Source of the DNA: Oscillatoriales cyanobacterium
Lineage (GTDB): Bacteria; Cyanobacteriota; Cyanobacteriia; Cyanobacteriales; Laspinemataceae
Assembly (NCBI GenBank): GCA_011390955.1
Contig: JAABRM010000057.1
Span: 1 to 46,767 of the forward strand
Reading direction: 5' to 3'
Length of the DNA stretch: 46,767 nt
Shown here: piece by piece, positions 27,239 to 35,219 of the stretch
How positions within the stretch are numbered: the first letter of the stretch is position 1
Layout of the letters: each line of letters begins with the position of its first letter
Notes under the pieces: model-generated
Told to the model about the DNA's origin: nothing
The model's input: only the letters and a program-made list of their open reading frames with translations
The model's database searches: none
Translations under genes and position numbers: made by a program

Positions 27239-27553
27239 AATATCACATCCATATAATAGGATATCGGCATTTGCAGTTAGAAAGTTTTGCCACTGTTGTA
27301 GCTGCGGGCGATAGATTTCTAACTGCTGCTCATCAATCGTATCTTGCCCTAGTTTAAACCGGCCTTTTTCCCCATGAGAAATAATATGAATCGCGGCGAT
27401 ATTTTCTGCTAGTTCTAACCGTTCCGTGATTTGCTCAAGGCCATTGCGGGTGCCATCTAGAATCATCACTTCCGCATCAGCGGGAATGGCGTCGATTAAG
27501 GTTTGATAATCGGCTACGTTGGGGTCAATAAAAACTAAGGTGGAATGTGACAT
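27119..27553 (-). pseudogene. N-terminal DUF4347 fragment of the broken surface-protein gene
   Basis: Residues 1-107 are a clear DUF4347 domain (LVFIDPNVADYQTLIDAIP, AAIHIISHGEKGRFKLG, ILLYGCDIA), the domain that opens many giant cyanobacterial surface proteins and resembles a caspase/CHAT-like fold. After the cysteine-containing GCDIA motif the sequence turns into repeat-derived SEPPLTPPFEGGEPQ and ends at NPPY. Together with 26649-27100 and 24302-26647 it formed one gene of at least 3.2 kb. Confidence 0.85.
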
Positions 27554-27611
27554 GGTGAGGGTTCCCCGGTTGATTAATTAATTAATCTTATGATTGATTA
27601 TGGGGCGCGAT

Positions 27612-27749
27612 ATATAGCAATCCGTGCAGGAATTGTGGTAATTGCAGGGGTAATTCCTAAAGGCGGTGGCTGCCTCTAGACGCTCCGGGCCAACCACCCG
27701 CGATCGATTGCTCCTACAAAAATATTACGATTAAAATAGTATTGCTATA
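27612..27749. mobile_element. MITE-like element, family B copy
   Basis: Ends are ATATAGCAATCCGT on the left and ATAGTATTGCTATA on the right. The interior is unrelated to the 19887 copy and contains GGCGGTGGCTGCCTC. Terminal repeats are only about 10-12 bp. Confidence 0.65.
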
Positions 27750-27969
27750 CTCTTTATTTTACCACAATTACAAAAATAATTCGGGTAAATACTTATCTTC
27801 ACAATATCTTTAAAATTGGAAAAATATTTTTTTATGTAGTTTTGTAGCGATTTTGTTACATTGATAGATTGTCGGGAGCGAGGAGGGAGTACCACAGAGA
27901 GGAGATGATATTGGCAAATACTGACCGCTGAACTTTTCCCACCAAACCCGATAAATTTGCTAAATTAAT

Positions 27970-28098
27970 TAAGTAGGTGAACATAATTAATTGCACTTTT
28001 CGTTACCCGCCGATAGGCTGTGGATTCCCGCATTCGCGGGAATGACAGTTTTTTTTCTAATTGGGTCTGCGGTGCATTTATTTCTGCTCGTAAACTTA
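27970..28098. mobile_element. MITE-like element, family A copy 2 (129 bp)
   Basis: The left end is TAAGTAGGTGAACATAATTA, identical to copy 1. The right end TTTCTGCTCGTAAACTTA is degenerate. The centre holds the unexpanded palindrome ATTCCCGC-ATTC-GCGGGAAT; the 26-bp size difference from copy 1 equals the insert in that palindrome. Confidence 0.82.
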
Positions 28099-28120
28099 TA
28101 TATTCCATAAGGAGCCAACA

Positions 28121-28354
28121 ATGAATCTTGCTAAAATTGTCCAAGATGGCAATACCCAGAGTCTCATATTGCCCGATGAATTTCATCTCGAAGGTGATGA
28201 AGTCTATATTAAAAAAGTTGGCACCGCATTAGTGGTGATTCCTAAAGATAATCCTTGGCAGCCTTTAATTGACAGTTTAAGTTTATTTTCCGAAGATTTT
28301 ATGGCAACCAGAGAACAACCGAAGCTGGAAAATAGAGAGGAGCTTTTTGAGTGA
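28121..28354 (+). CDS. vapB: VapB-type antitoxin (AbrB/SpoVT-like)
   Basis: This 77-residue protein has an N-terminal swapped-hairpin DNA-binding domain (KIVQDGNTQSLILPDEFHLE and GDEVYIKKVGTALVVIPK), as in VapB/MazE antitoxins. The C-terminal tail (LFSEDFMATREQPKL) would wrap the toxin. It has a GGAG ribosome-binding site at 28110. It overlaps the PIN-domain toxin gene by 4 bp (GTGA). It probably represses its own operon. Confidence 0.88.
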   Translation: MNLAKIVQDGNTQSLILPDEFHLEGDEVYIKKVGTALVVIPKDNPWQPLIDSLSLFSEDFMATREQPKLENREELFE

Positions 28355-28752
28355 AGTTTTTATTGGATCCGAATATTTGTATATACATTATCAAACAGAA
28401 ACCCGCTAAGGTACTGGAGAAATTTCAGAGATTAAATCCCTCTGATGTAGGAATCTCATCGATTACACTTGCAGAGTTAGAATATGGAATCGTGAAAAGT
28501 CAACAAAGCGAGAAAAATCGAATGGCACTTAATCAATTTCTCATTAGCTTGGAAATTGTTAAATTTGATGAAAAAGCATCCAATATTTATGGAGTTGTCA
28601 GGGCGGAACTGGAACGAAAAGGCTTAGTTATTGGCGCGATGGATATGCTGATTGCTGCCCATGCTATTAGTCTAGACCTAATTTTAGTGACAAATAATGT
28701 CAAGGAATTTTCACGGATTCCTAATTTGCGTTTAGAAAATTGGGCTAAATAA
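28351..28752 (+). CDS. vapC: VapC-type PIN-domain ribonuclease toxin
   Basis: This 133-residue PIN-domain nuclease starts at GTG 28351, overlapping the antitoxin stop. Acidic residues: D6 in LLDPNICIYII, E42 in LAELEYG and D98 in GAMDMLIAAHA, followed by VTNN (112-115). The end EFSRIPNLRLENW is typical of the VapC group that cleaves initiator tRNA. The first motif reads LLDPN instead of the usual LLDTN; the catalytic Asp is kept, so activity is plausible. Confidence 0.9.
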   Translation: MKFLLDPNICIYIIKQKPAKVLEKFQRLNPSDVGISSITLAELEYGIVKSQQSEKNRMALNQFLISLEIVKFDEKASNIYGVVRAELERKGLVIGAMDMLIAAHAISLDLILVTNNVKEFSRIPNLRLENWAK

Positions 28753-28849
28753 TTAATAATAGGGGATAAAAATATGCTTTGAGCTTTGAGTGCGATCGCC
28801 CATAAATCCTGTTTTTTTTTGCTTGGGGTGCGACTTGCCAGCATTGTGT

Positions 28850-28911
28850 CCTTTGTGTCTCTGTGGTTGATTCATTGGTTTTTTCACCACAGAGACACAG
28901 AGAACCACAGA
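28850..28911. repeat. CTTTGTGTCTCTGTGGTT inverted repeat
   Basis: CTTTGTGTCTCTGTGGTT is opposed by CACCACAGAGACACAGAG across about 20 bp. It belongs to the same family as 5916-5992. It lies between the convergent vapC and AAA+ genes. Confidence 0.75.
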
Positions 28912-28935
28912 GAGAGATAATATTTTGGGCGATCG

Positions 28936-30936
28936 CTAAGAAATATCCCATCCTTTGGTTTCCAAACTGGAAAGCGATCGCCCCCATTTGAGATACTCGG
29001 TTTTCGTAGCTTCTAGGATATGTTTCATCATCACAGGTTCATTGGCATCAGCGGCTAAAAAAGCAGCATTCAGGGCAATAGATTTAATATTGCCCCCGGT
29101 AATATCTAATTGCCCCAAACGTTTATAATTGAGTTCTTTAGTAGGAGTTTCTTGGGGAAAAGCCCGCTGCCAAATTTCGCTACGTTCCGGGGCTTTGGGA
29201 AACGGAAAGGTGACAATAAAACGCAGCCGACGCAAAAAAGCTTGATCTAAATCCTCTTTTAAATTAGTGGTGAGAATGGCCAATCCTTGATAAGCTTCCA
29301 TGCGTTGTAATAAATAGCTGACTTCGATATTTGCGTGGCGATCGTGGCTATCTTTGACTTGAGTTCGCTTGCCAAATAGGGCATCTGCTTCATCAAATAG
29401 TAGGATTCCGCCGCCGGTTTCTGCGGCGTCAAAAATGCGGCGTAAATTCTTTTCGGTTTCCCCAATATATTTGCTCATTACTGAGCTTAAATCGATGCGA
29501 TATAAGTCCAAATTTAGTTCATAAGCTAAGACTTCGGCGGCGGTAGTTTTGCCGGTGCCACTGGTTCCGGCAAATAATACAGTTAATCCTAATCCTCGCT
29601 GATTTTTGCGGGCAAATCCCCACTTTTGATAAACTTTCGCTTGCTGGCGAATTTGAGCCAGAATTTGCTTTAAAATCTTTTTTTCTTGTTCTGGCAAGAC
29701 TAAATCATCCCAGGAAGTTTTAACATTAATCCGTTGGGCTAATCCTTCTAAGTGCGGACGGGCTTGTAATCGACAAAAATCCCATAAGCGATCGCCCCAT
29801 TCTTTTGGTTCTAATGGTTCTAATTCTATATTTAATTGTACCGCAGAACTGGCGGTTTGAATCATCCCTGGGGATAAGCGAAATTGTGCCGCTAATCGTT
29901 CGAGTTGGTTGCCGATTTCCCCTTCATTATCCGGTAATGCCCCTTGCCATAGATCGAGTTGTTCTGCATATTCCAAACCGGCAACATCATAAGTGATGAC
30001 TACCGGATGAGAAAGGGACAATCTTTGGTCTGTGGCCACTAAAACCGGCACTTTTAATGATTCTAAAAACCTGTCGGTCGCGCTGATTCTTTGCCCTTCT
30101 GCCATTGCCCCGGATTCTTTAATTTCTAATAGCAATAAACTGGGTTCGAGGAGATACCAGCGCTGCCACCGCATGACTAAGGATTTGATTTCGGCGCGAT
30201 CGCTGGGGATAGCATCACTGGGGATAAAATACAAAGGTAAATCTAAATGTTCGCTCACGGTTGCAGCAATTTCTCGTTGGGATTCTCGCAGAGTGCCGCA
30301 TAATTGAATAATCGGCACCTGGGTTTGGGGAGACTGAAAAATAGCGATAATTTGGTTAACAATTTTTTGATAAGAAGGTTGCAGAGAAATCGGTGGTGAA
30401 GAGGAATCAAATTCGCGGGCGATCGCGCCAGTAAGAATTGGATCGCTGTAGGGTTCTCCCATGAGATAATGTAAAATTGCTTCATCAATTTGTAAGCAAG
30501 CCCGAGGCAATTCAGGACTGGTAGCACAATGAACCAATTGCCAGCGACGCAAAGGCCGATTTTCGGTGAAAGCATCCCAATGGACTTCGGGAAAACACTG
30601 ACAAGCTAGTTGAAAAGTGGGATAATTTAATTCGGCATTATTATGGGCGATCGCAAATAGGTTGGGAAAGTTAGGGTCGATCGCTTGTGCGGCACAACAA
30701 AGCAAAATCATCCGTTCAAAATTGGATAAATCAAAAGTCTGACAAACTTCTTCCAACCTGGGAGAAAAAGGCATAGCATCAGCAATATCTGCCAGTTCTG
30801 CCAAATCATCGTCCAAACTTAAACTTTCTTCACCCCGCGACTCCGCAATGTGACGATTCAGTAAACCTTGAACACAGGCGATCGACTGGAGCAAATAGTC
30901 GATATTACTGGAATACCAAGCCTGATTTTCCTTCAT
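28936..30936 (-). CDS. AAA+ ATPase of the contractile-injection-system type (Afp15/Pvc15-like)
   Basis: In this 666-residue protein the N-terminal 200 residues are helical, and residues about 200-340 look like a degenerate first ATPase module. The C-terminal AAA+ domain has Walker A GTSGTGKT (about 456-463), Walker B ILLFDEADALFG (about 507-518), sensor 1 AILTTNLKEDLD and arginine finger AFLRRLRF. This size and layout match the ATPases that accompany extracellular contractile injection systems. The divergent neighbour is a DUF4157 protein, which supports that context. No sheath, tube or baseplate genes are in the window, so it may be a satellite cargo locus. Confidence 0.8.
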   Translation of the reverse strand: MKENQAWYSSNIDYLLQSIACVQGLLNRHIAESRGEESLSLDDDLAELADIADAMPFSPRLEEVCQTFDLSNFERMILLCCAAQAIDPNFPNLFAIAHNNAELNYPTFQLACQCFPEVHWDAFTENRPLRRWQLVHCATSPELPRACLQIDEAILHYLMGEPYSDPILTGAIAREFDSSSPPISLQPSYQKIVNQIIAIFQSPQTQVPIIQLCGTLRESQREIAATVSEHLDLPLYFIPSDAIPSDRAEIKSLVMRWQRWYLLEPSLLLLEIKESGAMAEGQRISATDRFLESLKVPVLVATDQRLSLSHPVVITYDVAGLEYAEQLDLWQGALPDNEGEIGNQLERLAAQFRLSPGMIQTASSAVQLNIELEPLEPKEWGDRLWDFCRLQARPHLEGLAQRINVKTSWDDLVLPEQEKKILKQILAQIRQQAKVYQKWGFARKNQRGLGLTVLFAGTSGTGKTTAAEVLAYELNLDLYRIDLSSVMSKYIGETEKNLRRIFDAAETGGGILLFDEADALFGKRTQVKDSHDRHANIEVSYLLQRMEAYQGLAILTTNLKEDLDQAFLRRLRFIVTFPFPKAPERSEIWQRAFPQETPTKELNYKRLGQLDITGGNIKSIALNAAFLAADANEPVMMKHILEATKTEYLKWGRSLSSLETKGWDIS

Positions 30937-31176
30937 AAAAAACCATCCCGGACTGAAGCCGGATACTATTAATATTTATGCCATTAGGTTGGGTTGATAA
31001 ACGAAACCCAACGGATCAAGTAGGTTGGGTTTCGTTCCTCAACCCAACCTACGAAACTACGAAACTATTTTAAGCAGAAACCTAGGAACAAATACTAGAC
31101 TTTAGTCTAATACATCGAAGCAGAAAAAAGATTTAAAATAATTGGTTATCCCAGAAATTTTCACCCCACATAAAAA
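30937..31176. promoter_or_regulatory. Divergent intergenic region between the AAA+ ATPase and DUF4157 genes
   Basis: 240 bp with two GTTGGGTT repeats: 30985-31012, and a perfect 13-bp-arm hairpin GTAGGTTGGGTTT...AACCCAACCTAC at 31020-31051. Promoters for both genes must lie here, but no confident -35/-10 pair was chosen. Confidence 0.5.
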
Positions 31177-32733
31177 ATGAGCCCACAACAAACTCGGATT
31201 TCTGCCAAGAAATCCTCATCGATACCAATGGGGCCGAAATATACCCCAGCGCCCGTGCTTCAACCCAAGGCCACCAAAAAACCCGATCGACAACTTCCAG
31301 AGTGGCAACCGGAAGGCGGTGGCATGGTCAGCCCCCTGCAAAGATTACTCGACAGTAATGCCGTCCAAGCCAAATTGACCATCGGCGAACCCAACGATAA
31401 ATACGAGCAAGAAGCGGATACCGTGGCCCAAGATGTGGTGCAGCGGCTGCATTCTCCCCTGTCTGAAGCGCCACCGGAAACGGAAGTGCAACGGGAAACC
31501 GAAGCCGGGAAAGATAAATTGCAGATGAAACCGATTCTGCAAAGAACTCATGCAGTGGGTGGTGAACCGGCATCAGCGGATTTAGAAGGGGCGATTAATC
31601 GGGCAAAAGGCGGCGGTCAGCCCTTGGAAGCGGGGTTGCAACGGTCTATGAGTCAGGCAATGGGCGCTGATTTTTCCGGGGTGCGGGTGCATACGGATGG
31701 TCATGCGGATGAGTTAAATCAGTCGATTCAAGCCAAGGCTTTTACCACCGGGCAGGATGTATTTTTTAAGCAGGGCGAATATCAACCAGGGAGTCGCGGG
31801 GGGCAGGAGTTGATTGCCCATGAGTTGACCCATGTGGTGCAGCAAGGTGGGGCGGCAAGCATACCAGCTAACGTCCAACGTAATGCAGTTAAAGAAGCTT
31901 CAAATATCACAATTAATAGTCAAACTCAAATTAGCAAGATGCCAGAAGATTCAGCATTGCTAATTCAGCGCGATATTGAAACAAATGGTGGTAAGTGGAA
32001 AACTGATTCTTATAAAACTGTTTCTGATGGAGCAGAAATTATCCTAGATTTTGCTCCCAATGACAATGTAAAAGCAACGAAAATTGGCTTAATCCAAAAA
32101 TCTTTAAAAGTAGAGAAAGGTATAAATTACGATATTTCAGCACGCAGCGATTACGAATCAAAGAAATTTCAAATGCCAACGCAAAAACGAAAAGCTCAGA
32201 GATCTGATGGTCAAAGTCACATCGATCGTGACATTAGAATGAATAATCCAATTTATGGGGCTCCCAATTTAGCTCAGGGAAAAGATTTATCAGCTACTCC
32301 TACAGGTAAATTGGATATGAGCGATAAAGCTCAACAAAAAGGAACTGCTCAAAATTATCAGCTTGGCTGGCGATATAAATCGATGTTAGGGTTAAAAACA
32401 AACAAGCGCAGCGCTAAGTTATATGACAAACCTAATCTGCCTGGGGCAACTAATGCAGTTGCCAAAGATAGCAGCAAGAAATCAAAAATGACTTTTGAAA
32501 CTACAGCCGTCTGTATTCAAGGCAAACAAAAAGGAATGTATTATGGATCTGTAGGATGGGGTTTTACTATTGATGATGCATCGGGTGCTACTCTTCTACC
32601 ATTAAGGAAATTAACTGACGGTGTACCAACAAAGGAAATGATTGGTGTTATGAAAAACTGGAATGAAGGTGAATTTAATCAAGGTGAATTGAATCCACAA
32701 ATACCCATACCTACAACAGATGAAGAGAAGTAG
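31177..32733 (+). CDS. DUF4157 (eCIS core domain) protein, candidate injection-system cargo
   Basis: This 518-residue protein has a proline-rich N-terminus. A DUF4157 domain lies at about 145-225, ending in the HELTHVVQQGG metallopeptidase-like motif (H215, E216, H219), preceded by MGADFSGVRVHTDGHADELN and FTTGQDVFFKQGEY. DUF4157 marks proteins linked to extracellular contractile injection systems and is often fused to toxin or cargo regions. Residues 230-518 are not recognised: a lysine-rich region that includes GLIQKSLKVEKGINYD, MYYGSVGWGFTIDD and GVPTKEMIGVMKNW. The acidic C-terminal end (PTTDEEK) is intact. Function of the cargo part unknown. Confidence 0.85.
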   Translation: MSPQQTRISAKKSSSIPMGPKYTPAPVLQPKATKKPDRQLPEWQPEGGGMVSPLQRLLDSNAVQAKLTIGEPNDKYEQEADTVAQDVVQRLHSPLSEAPPETEVQRETEAGKDKLQMKPILQRTHAVGGEPASADLEGAINRAKGGGQPLEAGLQRSMSQAMGADFSGVRVHTDGHADELNQSIQAKAFTTGQDVFFKQGEYQPGSRGGQELIAHELTHVVQQGGAASIPANVQRNAVKEASNITINSQTQISKMPEDSALLIQRDIETNGGKWKTDSYKTVSDGAEIILDFAPNDNVKATKIGLIQKSLKVEKGINYDISARSDYESKKFQMPTQKRKAQRSDGQSHIDRDIRMNNPIYGAPNLAQGKDLSATPTGKLDMSDKAQQKGTAQNYQLGWRYKSMLGLKTNKRSAKLYDKPNLPGATNAVAKDSSKKSKMTFETTAVCIQGKQKGMYYGSVGWGFTIDDASGATLLPLRKLTDGVPTKEMIGVMKNWNEGEFNQGELNPQIPIPTTDEEK

Positions 32734-32763
32734 CCCGTAGGTTGGGTTGAAGTTCTCGCTCTT

Positions 32764-32829
32764 GTAGGGTGGGCAAATAGATATAATTTTTGCATAAATT
32801 GTCAAATATTGATATGTTGCCCACCCTAC
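32764..32829. repeat. GTAGGGTGGGCAAA...TTGCCCACCCTAC element, copy 1
   Basis: 66 bp with 13-bp terminal inverted repeats and an AT-rich interior that includes TTTTTGCATAAATTGTCAAA. Other copies lie at 34219-34283, 35220-35281 and 35905-35970. No coding capacity; MITE-like. Confidence 0.88.
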
Positions 32830-32841
32830 TTGCTCTAACCC

Positions 32842-32925
32842 AAGAAACCGGGTTTCTTTTGGGAATATTAGAGTTAACTGTGGCACCGAAAAAAGAAACC
32901 CGGTTTCTGAGTCCCAGGCAATTTT
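32842..32925. repeat. AAGAAACCGGGTTTCTTTTG composite repeat, copy 1
   Basis: Opposed AAGAAACCGGGTTTC and GAAACCCGGTTTCTGAGTCC arms with GAGTTAACTGTGGCACCG between them. Copies at 34344-34430 and 35289-35402. It lies between a GGTGGGCAAA element and a HIP1 array, an order that is repeated in the other loci. Confidence 0.85.
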
Positions 32926-32933
32926 TTTGGGGC

Positions 32934-33057
32934 GCGATCGCTTTTTTGGGGGGCGATCGCTTTTTGTATGGGCGATCGCTTTTTTGTGGGCGATCGCTTT
33001 TTTGTGGGCGATCGCTTTTTTTGTGGGCGATCGCGTTTTTGGGGGGCGAGCGGTTTT
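32934..33057. repeat. HIP1 tandem array A (six GCGATCGC at 18-19-bp spacing)
   Basis: Perfect GCGATCGC starts at 32934, 32953, 32972, 32990, 33008 and 33027, then a degenerate GGCGAGCGG. The unit is GCGATCGCTTTTTTGTGGG. HIP1 is normally dispersed in cyanobacterial genomes, so head-to-tail clustering with a poly-T spacer is unusual. Confidence 0.95.
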
Positions 33058-33139
33058 GAGTGCGCGATCTCACCTCACCATTTTTAAGCATCTTATTCTA
33101 TAATTGTCTGTGTAAACCAAAGTGATAAGGAGTTAATGT

Positions 33140-33322
33140 TTGCCAACCGAGCCACAAAAAGATACAGCGATATTTATTTGTCAGTTACTTTCTAATCTAT
33201 ACCAGCCTATCAATTTATTTCGCTATGACAAAAGACTAAAAATTATTTATATTTTAGCCGGAATAAATGATGGGTTAGAGACTGTAATCTATCGAAATGA
33301 AACTTGGGATTTTCAAATATGA
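33140..33322 (+). CDS. Small DUF6888-like protein, copy 1
   Basis: This 60-residue protein (MPTEPQKDTAIFICQLLSNL, then YQPINLFRYDKRLKIIYILAG) has no enzymatic motif. I recall this pattern as the cyanobacterial DUF6888 family; that label is from memory. It uses a TTG start at 33140 with a strong AAGGAG at 33127-33132, seven bases upstream; the ATG at 33136 is out of frame. Its stop overlaps the next gene's ATG (ATGA, 33319-33322), so the two are translationally coupled, as in toxin-antitoxin pairs. A paralogue of the pair follows 380 bp later. Confidence 0.75.
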   Translation: MPTEPQKDTAIFICQLLSNLYQPINLFRYDKRLKIIYILAGINDGLETVIYRNETWDFQI

Positions 33323-33519
33323 AAAAATCACCTTTAGAAATGAGCGATACCGAAATTCGTCAATATCTTTCGGGAAATCGTCATAATGAAGAAGCATTTA
33401 GCCAAGCGCTAGAAGTATTAATGAACCGAAAAAAAGACAATTTTAAATATCCTCCACCGTCGGAGATGGACGCGGCAGAAATTGAAGCAATTTTTAAAGC
33501 AAAATTAGAGCGAAATTGA
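33319..33519 (+). CDS. Small DUF6887-like protein, copy 1
   Basis: This 66-residue acidic helical protein starts MKKSPLEMSDTEIRQYLSGN at ATG 33319, overlapping the preceding stop by 4 bp; the earlier in-frame start at 33304 would lie within that gene. The pattern M(S/T)..E.R.Y...(N/H)R...EAF is shared with the second copy at 33876. Function unknown; partner of the DUF6888-like protein. Confidence 0.75.
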   Translation: MKKSPLEMSDTEIRQYLSGNRHNEEAFSQALEVLMNRKKDNFKYPPPSEMDAAEIEAIFKAKLERN

Positions 33520-33554
33520 AACCGATTGTTGTCATTGGGCAAAATTTCAATGGG

Positions 33555-33590
33555 CGGTAAGCGGAGCTATGCCGTCAGGCTTATCGCGTT
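33555..33590. repeat. TAAGCGGAGCTATGCCGTCA short palindromic element
   Basis: TAAGCGGAGCTATGCCGTCA then GGCTTA has TAAGC/GCTTA ends. An identical copy is at 35875-35900 and a variant core is at 2897-2925. Confidence 0.75.
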
Positions 33591-33595
33591 TTTGG

Positions 33596-33647
33596 GGTGC
33601 GATCGCTTTTTTGCTCTGGCGATCGCTTTTTTGGGGGGCGATCGCTC
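33596..33647. repeat. HIP1 tandem array B (three GCGATCGC)
   Basis: Three perfect HIP1 sites with TTTTTTG spacers, between the two copies of the small gene pair. The second pair's leader overlaps this block. Confidence 0.92.
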
Positions 33648-33703
33648 TGGGCATAGAAATGCTATGGTTGGTTAATTGTCGAAAACCATCTGATGCAATT
33701 ATA

Positions 33704-33895
33704 ATGCCAACAGAGTCACAATTATTAAAGTGCCTGGTTCTCTGTCAAATTCTCTCGAATTGTTATCAACCCATTCAATTAGTTCGCTATGATGAGAACA
33801 GAAAAGAGATATTTATTATTGCCGGAGAACTAGGAACCATCGAAATCACCATCTTTGAACAGGGACAGTGGAGATATGATATTACCCAAGCCTAA
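33704..33895 (+). CDS. Small DUF6888-like protein, copy 2
   Basis: This 63-residue protein (MPTESQLLKCLVLCQILSNC, YQPIQLVRYDENRKEIFIIAG) is clearly paralogous to the 33140 gene. It starts at ATG 33704, which matches the first copy's N-terminus; the frame extends to 33569 only through repeat sequence. It overlaps its partner by 20 bp. It ends with WRYDITQA. Confidence 0.76.
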   Translation: MPTESQLLKCLVLCQILSNCYQPIQLVRYDENRKEIFIIAGELGTIEITIFEQGQWRYDITQA

Positions 33896-34073
33896 CTTTA
33901 GCAAAATGAGCCTTCAGGAACTCCGACGTTATGTTTTAGCCCATAGAGACGATCGAGAAGCTTGGCAGGAATTTACCCATCGTGAACGACCGAATGCCAT
34001 CTATTTTGATACAGATATACCTCTGGCGGAACAGCAAACTAAACTACAAGAACTTCTTCAAGACGATCGCTAA
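33876..34073 (+). CDS. Small DUF6887-like protein, copy 2
   Basis: This 65-residue partner protein starts MILPKPNFSKMSLQELRRYV at ATG 33876 and is related to the 33319 gene (EL R.Y....R..REA). The stop at 34073 is followed within 5 bp by the next HIP1 array. Function unknown. Confidence 0.75.
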   Translation: MILPKPNFSKMSLQELRRYVLAHRDDREAWQEFTHRERPNAIYFDTDIPLAEQQTKLQELLQDDR

Positions 34074-34075
34074 TT

Positions 34076-34197
34076 TCTGCGATCGCGTTTTTGCTCTTGC
34101 GATCGCGTTTTTGCTCTTGCGATCGCTGTTTTGGGGGCGATCGCTTTTTGTATGGGAGATCGCTTTTTTGTGGGGCGATCGCTTTTTGTGGGCGATC
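34076..34197. repeat. HIP1 tandem array C
   Basis: Five perfect GCGATCGC and two one-mismatch sites (GAGATCGC and GCGATCGG) at about 18-20-bp spacing with TTTTTGCTCTT or TTTTTGTGGG spacers. Confidence 0.93.
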
Positions 34198-34218
34198 GGT
34201 TTGTTGAACGGTAGCACT

Positions 34219-34430
34219 TAGGTGGGCAAAAGAATCAAATTGATTAATTTGAGCATAAATTCTGGATAATTTGCCCACCCTACAATTGATATGTGTGGGC
34301 GATCGCTTTTTTGCTCTGGCGATCGCGTTTTTACCCGAAGACAAGAAACCGGGTTTCTTTTGGGAATATTAGAGTTAACTGTGGCACCGAGAGAATCAAC
34401 CCGGTTTCTGAGTCCCAGGCAATTTTTTTG
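34219..34430. repeat. Repeat cluster: GGTGGGCAAA element, HIP1 pair, GAAACCGGGTTTC repeat
   Basis: 34219-34283 is copy 2 of the GGTGGGCAAA...TTTGCCCACC element with a diverged interior. 34298-34331 holds two HIP1 sites. 34344-34430 is copy 2 of the AAGAAACCGGG repeat. The rest of 34074-34651 has no gene. Confidence 0.85.
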
Positions 34431-34651
34431 GGGGGCGATCGGAAACCCTTAACCAAATTAGATAATTTTATTCTATAATTATATGTGTTTACATTGTTTA
34501 CATCAACAGATGCGATCGCCGATATTAACCGATATTACAGTAGGCTGCAATGAAATAATAGACCAACCCAACATAAACGAAAATCTATCCGACTCATAGA
34601 GCCAAAATAGAATAGATAGGAGAGAATACCTGGATTTGAGAGTAGTAAAAA

Positions 34652-34927
34652 ATGCGATTTGATTGGGATAACCACAAAAGTCAAATTTTAGAGCGCAACC
34701 GAGGATATTCCCTCGAAGAAGTCGCTCAGATATTCGCTGGTGACTATGTGGAAAGAATGAAAAATGATGACCCCGAACAATTTATAGCCATTGGTTATTT
34801 AAATAATGCTCTTTTATCGGTGATTTATGAAGTTCGTTATGATGATGAAGGGGAATATATCTGGTTAATCACATATTGGAAAAGCACGAAAAGGGAGAAA
34901 GAAATTTATGAACAATATTTCTATTGA
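34652..34927 (+). CDS. BrnT-family toxin
   Basis: This 91-residue RelE-like fold protein begins MRFDWDNHKSQILERNRGYS, close to the F.WD..K...N...HGV opening of BrnT, and ends with EYIWLITYWKSTKREKEIYE, similar to the family's R.IS.R.A...E..Y end. The canonical first-motif histidine is replaced. It probably acts as an mRNA-cleaving toxin. It overlaps the following RHH gene by 20 bp. Confidence 0.82.
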   Translation: MRFDWDNHKSQILERNRGYSLEEVAQIFAGDYVERMKNDDPEQFIAIGYLNNALLSVIYEVRYDDEGEYIWLITYWKSTKREKEIYEQYFY

Positions 34928-35210
34928 AGCAATTGAACAAAAAATTGAAGCCGGAGAAGAAGTTATCGATCGCTATTTTGACTCCACCACAACCAGAGTC
35001 GGTAAAAGCTATCCGATGACTTCCCGCAGAAAGCCGGATCTAGAAACCGGCAACCTGGAAATTCCGATTTCTATACTCAATGAACTCGATCAAATGGCAA
35101 AAGAACTTAAAATTAGTCGTCAAGCGGTGATTACCATGATGTTAAGACGAGCCCTTGATGAACATTATCTGGCCAAACAGCAGATTAAATCAGTGCGATC
35201 GCTTTTGTAG
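34908..35210 (+). CDS. Ribbon-helix-helix (BrnA/CopG-type) antitoxin
   Basis: This 100-residue protein has a C-terminal RHH domain (LEIPISILNELDQMAKELKI, SRQAVITMMLRRALDEHY). The N-terminal half (IEQKIEAGEEVIDRYFDSTT) would bind the toxin. It is encoded after the BrnT-like toxin with overlapping ends, the usual BrnTA order, and probably autoregulates the operon. Confidence 0.84.
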   Translation: MNNISIEAIEQKIEAGEEVIDRYFDSTTTRVGKSYPMTSRRKPDLETGNLEIPISILNELDQMAKELKISRQAVITMMLRRALDEHYLAKQQIKSVRSLL

Positions 35211-35219
35211 CTCTTGTCC

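Larger units (their letters stand above)
27554..28120. other. 567-bp intergenic region with two MITE-like elements
   Basis: Apart from the elements at 27612-27749 and 27970-28098, the region is AT-rich and non-coding. The second element's right end lies about 10 bp before the Shine-Dalgarno sequence of the vapB-like gene, so that gene's promoter must lie in or before the element. Confidence 0.7.

Noticed and set aside
32790-33059. 89-codon frame running through the HIP1 array
   Set aside because: The protein is a translation of the repeats (LFCGRSLFCGRS); no start signal or family.
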